A DNA stretch of 64,000 bases, taken from positions 1,984,001 to 2,048,000 of the forward strand of contig NZ_CP087724.1 in NCBI RefSeq assembly GCF_024972755.1, given 5' to 3'. The stretch's first letter is position 1. Every line of letters begins with the position of its first letter. The notes beneath the pieces were generated by a model. The model was not told the origin of the DNA. It made no database searches and worked only from the letters and a program-made list of their open reading frames with translations. The translations under genes and the position numbers were made by a program. Positions 40,446 to 48,650 of the stretch are shown piece after piece. This DNA is from Halanaeroarchaeum sp. HSR-CO. Its GTDB lineage: Archaea > Halobacteriota > Halobacteria > Halobacteriales > Halobacteriaceae.

Positions 40446-41356
40446 TCGTCGAAGAGACCGGTCGAGAGATACCGCTCGCCGGAATCGGGAAAGATGGTCA
40501 CGATCAGTGGCTCCCCGGGGCCGTCCGGATCGGCGGCCAGTCGCTCGGCCACCCGTCTGGCTGCCACGCTCGCCGCGCCACTCGACTGTCCGACGAGGAT
40601 GCCCTCCGTCGACGCGAGACGACGACATTCCCGCTCGGCGTCCTCGAGGGCGACCGATTCGACCGCGTCGATCTGTTCGACGTCGAGCGTCTCCGGGACG
40701 AACGATGGGCCCATCCCCTGGTAGTCGTCTGGAGCGGGTTCGCCGGTCGAGACGAAGGGGTTCGCGGCCGGTTCGACCCCGACGACGGTGAGGTCGGGAT
40801 ACTCCTCGCGGAGGTAGCGGGCCGTCCCCGAGATGGTGCCGCCCGTCCCCACGGCCGCCACGAAGGCATCGACGGTCCGTCCCTCGACCTGGTCGGCGAT
40901 CTCGGGGCCGGTGGTTCGGTAGTGGGCTTCGGGATTGTTGGGATTCGTGAACTGCGAGATGTGAAAGGCACCCTCGTCCGCGGCGATGGCCTCGGCCCGT
41001 CGATTCGCCTCGCCGACGTCGCCATCGACGAGTTCGACCGTCGCGCCGTAGGCCCGCATGAGTCGGCGCCGTTCGGGGGACATCGACGCCGGCATCACGA
41101 TGGTGAGGTCGTACCCACGCGCCGCTGCGACGAACGCGAGACCGATGCCCGTGTTCCCGCTGGTCGCCTCGACGAGTCGGCCGCCTGGTTCGATGTGGCC
41201 CGCCCGCTCTGCCGCGGTTATCATCTCGAGTGCCGGCCGGTCTTTCGCCGATCCACCCGGGTTCCGTCCTTCGAGTTTCGCCGCGACGGTCGTTCCGTCA
41301 GGTCCGTCGATGCGCACGAGCGGTGACCCGATCGTCTCCAGGACGGAGTCGTACAT
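40442..41356 (-). CDS. cysK: Cysteine synthase family PLP enzyme
   Basis: The 304-residue enzyme resembles O-acetylserine sulfhydrylase: GSPLVRIDGPDG near the start, the PLP Lys38 in NPGGSAKDRPAL, VEATSGNTGIGLAFVAAARG, FTNPNNPEAHYRTTGPEI and the GTGGTISGTARYL phosphate loop. SSGAASVAA lies near the C-terminus. It makes cysteine, which could feed gamma-glutamylcysteine synthesis (gshA in this window). The ATG at 41356 is chosen from the family start. Confidence 0.9.
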   Translation of the reverse strand: MYDSVLETIGSPLVRIDGPDGTTVAAKLEGRNPGGSAKDRPALEMITAAERAGHIEPGGRLVEATSGNTGIGLAFVAAARGYDLTIVMPASMSPERRRLMRAYGATVELVDGDVGEANRRAEAIAADEGAFHISQFTNPNNPEAHYRTTGPEIADQVEGRTVDAFVAAVGTGGTISGTARYLREEYPDLTVVGVEPAANPFVSTGEPAPDDYQGMGPSFVPETLDVEQIDAVESVALEDAERECRRLASTEGILVGQSSGAASVAARRVAERLAADPDGPGEPLIVTIFPDSGERYLSTGLFDD

Positions 41357-41474
41357 CGTCGAGAGGTAGACCGTCGGCGTACTTACCAGTGGTGACCGCG
41401 ACGCTCCCCGCCGGCTCGTCGCTGCCGGGAGCGGGGAGATTAAACGCCTCGGCCGCCAATCCGCGAGCGAACCC

Positions 41475-41849
41475 ATGGAATCGATGGAACCCGCCCCCAA
41501 CTGGGACGTCGACGCCCACCGGGAGGTCGTCGACGCCTTCGCCGACCTGGACGAGGACGTCGTCATCACCGTCTGGGGCGCCGACTGGTGTCCGGACACC
41601 CGAAACCAACTTCCCGAATTCGCCGCCGCACTCGACGCGGCGGGAATCGAGGACGACCGGATCGAACAGGTCGAGGTCGACCGCGAGAAGAACGGCGACG
41701 GAACCGAGAAGTACGGCATCGAGTTCATCCCGAGCATCGTCGTCGAGCGGGACGGCGAGGAAATCGCCCGCTTCGTCGAGGAAGAACCAGTCCCGGCGGC
41801 GGTCCATCTCGCGAGTCAGTTCGGAGACGTCGACGCGGCAACGTACTGA
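41475..41849 (+). CDS. Thioredoxin-like protein with a single active-site Cys
   Basis: The 124-residue protein fits the thioredoxin fold: VVITVWGADWCPDTRNQLPEFAAAL carries the motif C-P-D-T where CxxC would be expected, and VEVDREKNGDGTEKYGIEFIPSIVVERDGEEIARF contains the cis-Pro strand (IPS). With one Cys it cannot form the usual dithiol and may act like a monothiol or peroxiredoxin-type reductase. There is no signal peptide. It stands between cysK and pckA. Confidence 0.8.
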   Translation: MESMEPAPNWDVDAHREVVDAFADLDEDVVITVWGADWCPDTRNQLPEFAAALDAAGIEDDRIEQVEVDREKNGDGTEKYGIEFIPSIVVERDGEEIARFVEEEPVPAAVHLASQFGDVDAATY

Positions 41850-41986
41850 GAACGGTTCATCTGGCCAGTACGCAGACGGCGGGACCGACGAGTTCACGCC
41901 CGTGAGACACGACGTGACCGAAACAATCACTTTTTATCCTGGCGGAAACGGTCATCTTTTGTACCGAGACGCTGGAGTCCCAACCG

Positions 41987-43504
41987 ATGAGTAACTCCGG
42001 CACCGCCCTCGAGAACGGGCTGTCCGAAGCCGTCCGACAACCGAATGACGCCGACCACGTCACGGTGAATCCATCTTTCGAGGACCTCCGCGCCTTCTCC
42101 CGAGACCTGGAGCGAACGACCTCGTTCGGTGCGCCATCGTACGTGAGCGAGTACCGGTCCCGAAGTGCTGAGAAGACGAAAAACGCCATCGACGACGAGT
42201 TCGAGCGAGCAGATTACGACCTCGTCGAGGAGGCACTCGACATCGTCGACGCCGGGGACGAGGAGTTCGTCTGCGTCGATCGCACGGTCGGTCGTCACCC
42301 CGAAGAGTCCTATCACGCCAGGCTGTTCGTCCCGAAGGCGTACGGCCGCATCGCGCTCGGGTGGGCGAAACTCCTCGAACCGGCCGAGGGTGACGACCCG
42401 GATTTCGTCACCATCCAGATACCGGACGACGACCGGACCGCAATCCGCGTCCTCCCGGACCAGGGACTGACCGTCGTGCTCGGCAGCGACTACACCGGCG
42501 AGGCGAAGAAATCGTTCCTCCGGTTGTTCATGCGCCGCGCGAAGGAAGCCGGCGGGCTGGGCCTCCACGCGGGGAGCAAACGCGTGCGTCTCGAACGGGA
42601 CGGCGACCTCGAGACCGTCGGCCAGGTGTTCCTCGGCCTCTCCGGGACCGGCAAATCGACGCTGACGGGACACGGCTTCTGGCTCGACGACCCGGAGACG
42701 GCGGAGATGCTCCAGGACGACGTCTGTGCGCTTCGGACCGACGGCGTCGTCGCCGGGAGCGAGGGCAAGGGACTCTACATCAAGACCATCGGTCTCACAC
42801 GTGAACAACAGCCCGAACTCTACGATGCCGCGACCCGGGAGAGCGCCATCCTCGAGAACGTCTCCGTCGCGGCTGACGGGAGCGTCGACTTCGACCGGGA
42901 CGAACACACCACGAACTCCCGCGCGGTCGTCCAGCGGGAGACGATGTCGAGCGCGTCCGAGGACATCGACCTCGAGTCCATCGATCAGGTGTTTTTCATC
43001 ACCCGCAATCCGCTCATGCCGCCGATAGCGAAGCTCTCCGACGAACAGGCGGCGGCCGCCTTCATGCTGGGCGAGTCGGTGCAGACGAGCGCCGGCGACC
43101 CCGACAGCGCGGGCGAGTCCATCCGCGTGGTCGGCACGAACCCGTTCATCATCGGTTCCAAAGGGGCGGAGGGGAACCGCTTCCACGACCTCATCGCCGA
43201 TCTGGACGTCGATACGTTCGTGATCAACACCGGGACCATCGGCGGGGACGCCGTGGATATCGGTGTCGAGGATACGGTGCGGCTACTCACCGAGACCGCA
43301 CGCGGGACCGTCGAGTGGCGAGAGGACGACGACATCGGGATGACCGTCCCGGACGAAGTCCCCGGCATGGACGTCTCACGATTCGACGTACCGTCGGTCG
43401 TCGACGACTTCGCCGAGGAACACGCCGCATTGCGCGAGGAACGACGCGAGTATCTGGCCCAGTTCGAGGACCTCCGGGAGACCATCGTCGACGCCGCGTA
43501 CTGA
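41987..43504 (+). CDS. pckA: Phosphoenolpyruvate carboxykinase (ATP)
   Basis: The 505-residue enzyme converts oxaloacetate and ATP to PEP in gluconeogenesis. P-loop FLGLSGTGKSTLT is near residue 218, with FWLDDPETAEMLQDDVCALR, the metal- and substrate-binding NPLMPPIAKLSDEQAAAAFMLGESVQTSAG and the IGSKGAEGNRFHDLI stretches. It is of the ATP-dependent (bacterial/plant-type) family, not the GTP type. A TATA-like CTTTTTAT lies near 41930-41937. Confidence 0.92.
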   Translation: MSNSGTALENGLSEAVRQPNDADHVTVNPSFEDLRAFSRDLERTTSFGAPSYVSEYRSRSAEKTKNAIDDEFERADYDLVEEALDIVDAGDEEFVCVDRTVGRHPEESYHARLFVPKAYGRIALGWAKLLEPAEGDDPDFVTIQIPDDDRTAIRVLPDQGLTVVLGSDYTGEAKKSFLRLFMRRAKEAGGLGLHAGSKRVRLERDGDLETVGQVFLGLSGTGKSTLTGHGFWLDDPETAEMLQDDVCALRTDGVVAGSEGKGLYIKTIGLTREQQPELYDAATRESAILENVSVAADGSVDFDRDEHTTNSRAVVQRETMSSASEDIDLESIDQVFFITRNPLMPPIAKLSDEQAAAAFMLGESVQTSAGDPDSAGESIRVVGTNPFIIGSKGAEGNRFHDLIADLDVDTFVINTGTIGGDAVDIGVEDTVRLLTETARGTVEWREDDDIGMTVPDEVPGMDVSRFDVPSVVDDFAEEHAALREERREYLAQFEDLRETIVDAAY

Positions 43505-43574
43505 GCACGTCCGTGGATATTTTTGGCGGTAGCAACGGTAACCTTTACACAACGGTGGCCCGTCCCCGTCGATA

Positions 43575-44858
43575 ATGAGTGACTCCGTCCTGCTCGTCGG
43601 CGGTGGCGGTCGCGAACACGCCATCGCCCGCGCGCTCGCCGACGCCGAACTGTACGCCTGTGCGAGTAACCGAAATCCCGGCATCGCCAGCATCGCCGCC
43701 GATTTCGAGACCCTCGACGAGACAGACGCGTCGAGCGTGGTGGAATACGCCGAGTCCGTCGACGCGTCACTGGCGGTCATCGGCCCGGAAGCAGCACTGC
43801 AGGCGGGGGTCGTCGACGCCCTCGAAGACGCGGGAATCTACGCCTTCGGCCCGCGACAGGCCGACGCACGGATCGAGACGGACAAGGCCTTCCAGCGGGA
43901 GTTCATGGCCGAACACGATATCACGGGAACGCCCGCGTTCGCCACCTTCGAAGCGCGCGACCCTGCCGCGGCGTACGTCGAGTCGGTCGACGGCGACGTC
44001 GCCGTCAAACCCCGCGGACTCACCGGTGGCAAGGGTGTCCGGGTGACCGGCGATCAGCTATCGAAGCCCGAGGCCGCCGCCTACATCCGTGAGAGCGACT
44101 ACGAGGAATGGGTCATCGAGGAGCGCCTCGTCGGCGAGGAGTTCACGGTTCAGGCGTTCGTGGCCAACGGCGACGTACGGGTGACCCCGGCGGTCCAGGA
44201 TCACAAACGCGCCTACGAGGGCGACGAGGGGCCCAACACCGGCGGTATGGGAAGCTACTCCGACGCCAGGTTCGCCCTCCCCTTCATGACCGACGCGGAG
44301 TACGACGCAGCGGTCGATATCATCGAGGAGACGGTCGACGCCCTCGAGGACTATCGCGGAATCCTCTACGGGCAGTTCATGCTCACGACCGAGGGACCGA
44401 AGGTCGTCGAGTTCAACGCGCGGTTCGGCGACCCCGAGGCGATGAATACGTTGCCCATCCTGGAGACGGACTTTCTCGACGTGCTCCGCGCGGCCCGCGA
44501 CGGCGAACCGCTCCCCGACCTGGCCTTCGCCGCGCAGGCGACCGTCTGCAAGTACGCCGTGCCAGCGGGCTATCCGACGGACCCCGAGGCTGGCGCGAGG
44601 GTCGCGCTCGACGAGGCGTCCGTGGGCGATGGGTTGCTCTTCTACGCCTCCGTCGACGAACGCGACGACAGTATCTTCACGACGACGTCACGCTCGTTTG
44701 CGGTCGTCGGCGTTGCGGACACCATCGCGGCGGCCGAGGACATCGCCGCCGATGCACTCTCCGACGTCGACGAGGGGTTCCACGTCCGCCACGATATCGG
44801 AACGGACGAACTCGTCCAGTCCCGCATCGAGCACATGGCCGAACTCCGCGGCGAGTAA
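43575..44858 (+). CDS. purD: Phosphoribosylamine-glycine ligase
   Basis: The 427-residue ATP-grasp enzyme makes glycinamide ribonucleotide in purine synthesis. It starts DSVLLVGGGGREHAIARALAD, has KPRGLTGGKGVRVTG near residue 140, GPNTGGMGSYS near 218 and YGQFMLTTEGPKVVEFNARFGDPEAMNTLP with the metal-binding Glu/Asn. The product of this gene cooperates with enzymes outside this window. Confidence 0.95.
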   Translation: MSDSVLLVGGGGREHAIARALADAELYACASNRNPGIASIAADFETLDETDASSVVEYAESVDASLAVIGPEAALQAGVVDALEDAGIYAFGPRQADARIETDKAFQREFMAEHDITGTPAFATFEARDPAAAYVESVDGDVAVKPRGLTGGKGVRVTGDQLSKPEAAAYIRESDYEEWVIEERLVGEEFTVQAFVANGDVRVTPAVQDHKRAYEGDEGPNTGGMGSYSDARFALPFMTDAEYDAAVDIIEETVDALEDYRGILYGQFMLTTEGPKVVEFNARFGDPEAMNTLPILETDFLDVLRAARDGEPLPDLAFAAQATVCKYAVPAGYPTDPEAGARVALDEASVGDGLLFYASVDERDDSIFTTTSRSFAVVGVADTIAAAEDIAADALSDVDEGFHVRHDIGTDELVQSRIEHMAELRGE

Positions 44859-44904
44859 CCCGGCAAGCCCCCCTTCTAAGTAGGTGGTCGCCGTAGAAAC
44901 CGCC

Positions 44905-45357
44905 ATGGCAGATGAAGTAACCGACCTGCTGCGCGAAGCGTACGCTGACGAGATAGAGACGGTCATGAACTACATGGCCAACTCCATCGTCCTGGACGGC
45001 GTCCGTGCCGAGGAGATCAAAGAATCGCTCCAGGCGGACATCCAGGAGGAACTCGGTCACGCACAGCAACTCGGCGAGCGGCTCAAGCAACTCGACGAGG
45101 CGCCACCGGGGTCGATGGATTTCGAAGCCCGCCAGGAGAGTCTTCAGCCCCCGGCCGATACGACCGACGTGATCTCCGTCATCGACGGGGTCGTCGAGGC
45201 CGAGGAGGGCGCCATCGCGACGTATCGATCGTTGATCACGGCGGCCGAAGAAGCCGACGACCCGGTCACCGAGGACCTCGCCGTTACCCTCCTCGCGGAC
45301 GAGGAAGCCCACCGGACGGAGTTCCGCGGCTTCCGCAAGGAGTACGCCGCCGACTGA
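44905..45357 (+). CDS. Ferritin-like (rubrerythrin-type) protein
   Basis: The 150-residue helical protein has two ExxH-type repeats: ADEIETVMNYMANSIVLDG with ADIQEELGHAQQLGERL, and VEAEEGAIATYRSLI with LLADEEAHRTEF, enough to bind a di-iron centre. There is no rubredoxin domain. It may store iron or remove peroxide. The ATG at 44905 is selected, as the extra seven codons upstream are not conserved-looking. Confidence 0.82.
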   Translation: MADEVTDLLREAYADEIETVMNYMANSIVLDGVRAEEIKESLQADIQEELGHAQQLGERLKQLDEAPPGSMDFEARQESLQPPADTTDVISVIDGVVEAEEGAIATYRSLITAAEEADDPVTEDLAVTLLADEEAHRTEFRGFRKEYAAD

Positions 45358-45407
45358 TCGGTCGGCATTCCGAACCGCTTTTTCTCGACTCCCCCACCAT
45401 CTACAAT

Positions 45408-45602
45408 ATGAACACGACACTCGCCGTGCTCGCCCTGGTGACCGGAACGGTCGCCGGAGCCGTCTTCGCGTACCTCCAGGTCCCGATTCCGGCTCCGCCG
45501 ACCCTCTCGGGGCTGCTCGGTATCGTCGGCATCTACCTGGGGTACAAGATCGTGCAGGCCATGGGTATCGGCTTCGACCTGCTCGGTGCGCTGGGACTGT
45601 AG
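45408..45602 (+). CDS. XapX-domain small membrane protein
   Basis: At 64 residues this has two membrane helices: LAVLALVTGTVAGAVFAYLQVPIPAPPTLSGLLGIVGIYLGYKIVQAMG (in parts), with the conserved Pro-rich turn PIPAPPTLSG of the XapX family. The function of XapX is unclear; it was named from xanthosine transport operons. It follows the ferritin-like gene by 50 bases and has a TATA-like CTTTTTCTC near 45377. Confidence 0.82.
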   Translation: MNTTLAVLALVTGTVAGAVFAYLQVPIPAPPTLSGLLGIVGIYLGYKIVQAMGIGFDLLGALGL

Positions 45603-45902
45603 GGCTTGCAGGCGTCACATCGACATCGCCGCGAGACGGAGTGACGCACACCAGCCGGGTTCGTCCCGCGCTGTTCTCACAGGATGGTCAGGGGTGGCCG
45701 CGGCTTCGTAGATAAACGCTCGGCTGTGAAGCCGGGGACGAGCGGTCGGACGCATCACTCCTCCCCGATCGTGGGCCGTCGATCGGAGGATTTCCCCGGG
45801 TGAAAAGAAGGGGGTCTCCGGTGGCCTCCGTAATCGATGGGCTACATATAGAGGAGGATTCCGACCGGCAGGATGTATGTGAGTGCCAACCAATGATGGG
45901 GT
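45603..45902. other. 300-base region without a convincing gene
   Basis: I see no supported gene. The minus strand encodes a short hydrophobic string ending LALTYILPVGILLYM (stop near 45840), too short to assign and possibly a remnant. TACATATAGAGG near 45842-45853 is the best promoter candidate for the downstream oxidoreductase at 45903. Confidence 0.4.
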
Positions 45903-46892
45903 ATGCCGAAGTTCGGATACCTCTTACCGACACGGGAAATCGTCCTCTCGAGCGAGAACGAGACGTCGCTCACCGCGAAGACCGAGACGGAAGTGATCGG
46001 TCTCGCTCGACGCGCCGAGGCGCTGGGAATTGACGGGGTGTGGGTCGGCGACAGCGTCCTCGCGAAACCACGTCTCGAACCCCTCTCGACACTGGCGGCC
46101 ATCGCTAGCGTGACCGACGCCGTCGACCTCGGAACCGCCGTGTATCTCCCGACCCTTCGGAACCCGGTCCACGTCGCCCATCTCACCGCGACGATCGATC
46201 AGATCAGCGGGGGACGGCTGGGCCTAGGCATCGGCGTCGGCATCGGGGCCGACGTCCAGCGAGAGTACGAGAACCTCGGGATCGACTTCGACACCCGTGG
46301 GGCCAGGATGGACGAGTTGCTCGAAATCGTGAACGGACTGTGGGAGGGTGACCCAGTGAGCTTCGCGGGCGAGTTCTTCGATCTGGAGCAAGCGAGTATC
46401 GGCTTCGGGCCGACCCGCAAACCGCCGATCTACATCCCAACGGCGGCGTTCGATCCGTCCGAGGGATTCCCCATCTCGATCCGTGATCGACTCCTCAGCT
46501 ACGGGGACGGATGGCTTCCGATCGGGGTCTCGCCGCCAGCCTACGAAGCGTCCCTGGACAGAATCCACTCGTTGCTCCGCGAGGCCGATCGGAACCCGGA
46601 CAGCTTCGAGCCTGCGGTGTATCTCGATATGGTCATCAGCGAGACGGAAGCCGACGCGCTCGAGGAGGTACGGTCGTTCTACGAGCGGTATTACCCGGAA
46701 CGGGACCGGCTCACGGACGAGGCGATCCAGGCCCGGGGCGCCTTCGGACCACCCGAAGACGTGGCAAACACCATCGACGCGTACGAGGACGCGGGGGTCG
46801 AGAACGTGATCGTTCGGTTCACGACGCGGGATCAGCGCACCCAGTTACGCCGCTTTGCGGACGTCGTTCGCTGCGGCTCCAGCAGATACTGA
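45903..46892 (+). CDS. LLM-class F420-dependent oxidoreductase
   Basis: The 329-residue TIM barrel fits the luciferase-like family, which in haloarchaea uses coenzyme F420: ETEVIGLARRAEALGIDGVWVGDSVLAKPR near residue 30, TAVYLPTLRNPVHVAHLTATIDQISGGRLGLGIGVG and GVSPPAYEASLDRI. The non-prolyl cis-peptide region before LGIG is typical. The substrate is unknown. Its reading frame ends in CGSSRY. Confidence 0.83.
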   Translation: MPKFGYLLPTREIVLSSENETSLTAKTETEVIGLARRAEALGIDGVWVGDSVLAKPRLEPLSTLAAIASVTDAVDLGTAVYLPTLRNPVHVAHLTATIDQISGGRLGLGIGVGIGADVQREYENLGIDFDTRGARMDELLEIVNGLWEGDPVSFAGEFFDLEQASIGFGPTRKPPIYIPTAAFDPSEGFPISIRDRLLSYGDGWLPIGVSPPAYEASLDRIHSLLREADRNPDSFEPAVYLDMVISETEADALEEVRSFYERYYPERDRLTDEAIQARGAFGPPEDVANTIDAYEDAGVENVIVRFTTRDQRTQLRRFADVVRCGSSRY

Positions 46893-46922
46893 CGGGTGGG
46901 GGCGCTCTCGTCCGCCGGGAGT

Positions 46923-47420
46923 TCATTGTTCGTGGACCGTTACATCGAGATCGGCTCCCGCGATGTCGACGGTCAGCATCGTCCTGGCGGTGGCGGGTGC
47001 TGCACCGGTACAGCTCCCCGGATTGAGGAGTCGGATTCCATCGACTGTCGTGTCCACCACCTCGTGGGTGTGCCCGGCGACACCGATGGCGTCCTCGCCA
47101 CCCTCCTCGCGAACGATCCTCGCGACGCGTTCCTCGTACTCGTGGAGACTTCCGGTCCCGTGGGTCACGACGAACGTCCGGTCCTCGACCTCGAGGGTCC
47201 CCACGGAGGGCAGGTCGAGGTTCTGCGGGTCCATATTGCCGACCACTGCGGTCAGATTTCCGTCGGCGAGGTCGGTGAGGTCCTCGTGAACTGCTGCCGT
47301 CGTGAAGTCGCCGGCGTGAATGACGTGGTCGGCGCTGCGGAGGTGCTCCCTGAACGAGTCCGGAATCGCATCCGCTCGTTCCGGTATGTGCGTGTCGCTG
47401 ACGACCGCAAGTCGAGCCAT
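46923..47420 (-). CDS. YfcE/MJ0936-type metallophosphoesterase
   Basis: The 165-residue protein contains all calcineurin-fold motifs: VVSDTHIP, IHAGDFT, VVGNMD, THG and AGHTHEVV, with LLNPGSCT after them. Such enzymes hydrolyse phosphodiesters using two Mn or Ni ions; some act on cyclic nucleotides. With dacZ in the same window one may ask about nucleotide targets, but nothing specific is visible. Start at 47420 (MARLAVVSDT). Confidence 0.88.
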   Translation of the reverse strand: MARLAVVSDTHIPERADAIPDSFREHLRSADHVIHAGDFTTAAVHEDLTDLADGNLTAVVGNMDPQNLDLPSVGTLEVEDRTFVVTHGTGSLHEYEERVARIVREEGGEDAIGVAGHTHEVVDTTVDGIRLLNPGSCTGAAPATARTMLTVDIAGADLDVTVHEQ

Positions 47421-47544
47421 GGTCGTCTGTTTGGTCTCGGTCGGAATAATCGCTGGGGCGTGAGATATTCCGCAGACTCGACGATTGGAAGCGGGGAGCC
47501 CAGTCGGGCGCGTGGGTTGGGCGTAGCCGTCCCCTGGGAACCTA

Positions 47545-48117
47545 CTACACCGTCTCCCGTGTCCGGAGTGCGTCCGCCACCGCCGCGGCTGCCCCGTCGA
47601 TGTCTCCCTCGTTCTCGACGAGTCTGACCGGCGCGTCGACGTTGACCGCGTATTCGAAGGCCGCCGTTCGATTGATATCCTGCTCGAACTCGATGGTTCG
47701 CACCGTTGCATCGCCGTATTCGCGGTCGGCCTCCGTTCGGCGGTCGAATATCGTCTCCGGCGCGGCCTCGACGAGAACGAACTGCCCAGGATTCACGTCG
47801 CGAAGGACCGCATCGGGAAATCCGTGGAGGTACCCGGCGTCCGTCTCGACCGCCAGATGGGTCGTCAGTAGTATCTCCGCGGTCTCGGCGCTGTCGGCCA
47901 CGTACTCGCCGGCACGTCGCTGGAGCCGTCTCGTCTGTCGTCGGGTGAGCGTGCCCAGTTCCGACCGCCTGCTCGCCCAGTCCCGCGTGGCGGCGTGTTC
48001 CAACATCACGTCGCCGAAGTTGATCAGCTTGTACTCTTCGTCGAGTTCTCGTCGCGCGCGCTCGCTGATGCTCGTGAGTCCGACACCGGGAACACCCGAG
48101 AGGAGGGTGACGCTCAT
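47545..48117 (-). CDS. adkA: Archaeal adenylate kinase AdkA
   Basis: The 190-residue enzyme interconverts AMP, ADP and ATP. Its P-loop reads GVPGVGLTS, without the usual Lys; methanogen AdkA proteins also lack that Lys (GVPGVGGTT as I recall), so this is family-typical, although Leu at that site is unusual. KLINFGDVMLEHA and DVNPGQFVLVEAAPETIFDRR match. The ATG overlaps the upstream gene's TGA by one base. Confidence 0.85.
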   Translation of the reverse strand: MSVTLLSGVPGVGLTSISERARRELDEEYKLINFGDVMLEHAATRDWASRRSELGTLTRRQTRRLQRRAGEYVADSAETAEILLTTHLAVETDAGYLHGFPDAVLRDVNPGQFVLVEAAPETIFDRRTEADREYGDATVRTIEFEQDINRTAAFEYAVNVDAPVRLVENEGDIDGAAAAVADALRTRETV

Positions 48118-48404
48118 CAGAAGACCTCCTCCTCTTCGCCCTCTCCCTTCGGGGTGCTTCCCCGATCGTCGTAGAACTTCCTACCGATGAATTCGTCACT
48201 GACGAACGTCATCAACGCGTCGTAGAGCTCGTCTGCCGACCGGTACTGTTCGTTCGAAGTTCGATCGAGCACCTCCTCGATAGACTCGCTTTGCCCCGTT
48301 GGCGCCTGGAGCTCCGTCTCGCCGATGGCCTCGATAACGGTCCGGTGGGACGTCGGGAACGTCAACTCGCGGGCGAACAGGTCTCGTGTCTCTGGTAGTC
48401 GCAT
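48117..48404 (-). CDS. DUF5789 family protein
   Basis: The 95-residue protein shows the haloarchaeal DUF5789 pattern: MRLPETRDLFARELTFPTSHRTVIEAIGETELQAPTG, SIEEVLDRT and ADELYDALMTFVSDEFIGRKFYDDRG (in parts). The C-terminus is acidic. The function is unknown. GGAG about five bases before the ATG gives a good ribosome-binding site, and ATAAATGATTAAAG near 48415-48430 is a likely promoter, so this mRNA has a leader. It is coupled to adkA. Confidence 0.8.
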   Translation of the reverse strand: MRLPETRDLFARELTFPTSHRTVIEAIGETELQAPTGQSESIEEVLDRTSNEQYRSADELYDALMTFVSDEFIGRKFYDDRGSTPKGEGEEEEVF

Positions 48405-48650
48405 TCACTCCTTCTTTAATCATTTATCATATAGGTTTTGCGACACCGTCGATTTCCACTGGTATCCGTCGCTGTAACCGAGCGGTCGGCACCATCCTGG
48501 AATTTCGATGTCCGACGCCGGCGAACGGGGCATCGATCGAATCGACCCGACTGAACCAGTCATCTGACAGTCGGGGGTGAGACTGAAGCGACGTGCCAAC
48601 AGACGGAGGCCAACGTAAAACCGGACTGGCCGTGGACGGTGCGCTCGGTG

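Noticed and set aside
45840-45895. Short hydrophobic minus-strand frame ending LALTYILPVGILLYM
   Set aside because: Only about 15 residues can follow a plausible start codon, too little to support a gene.
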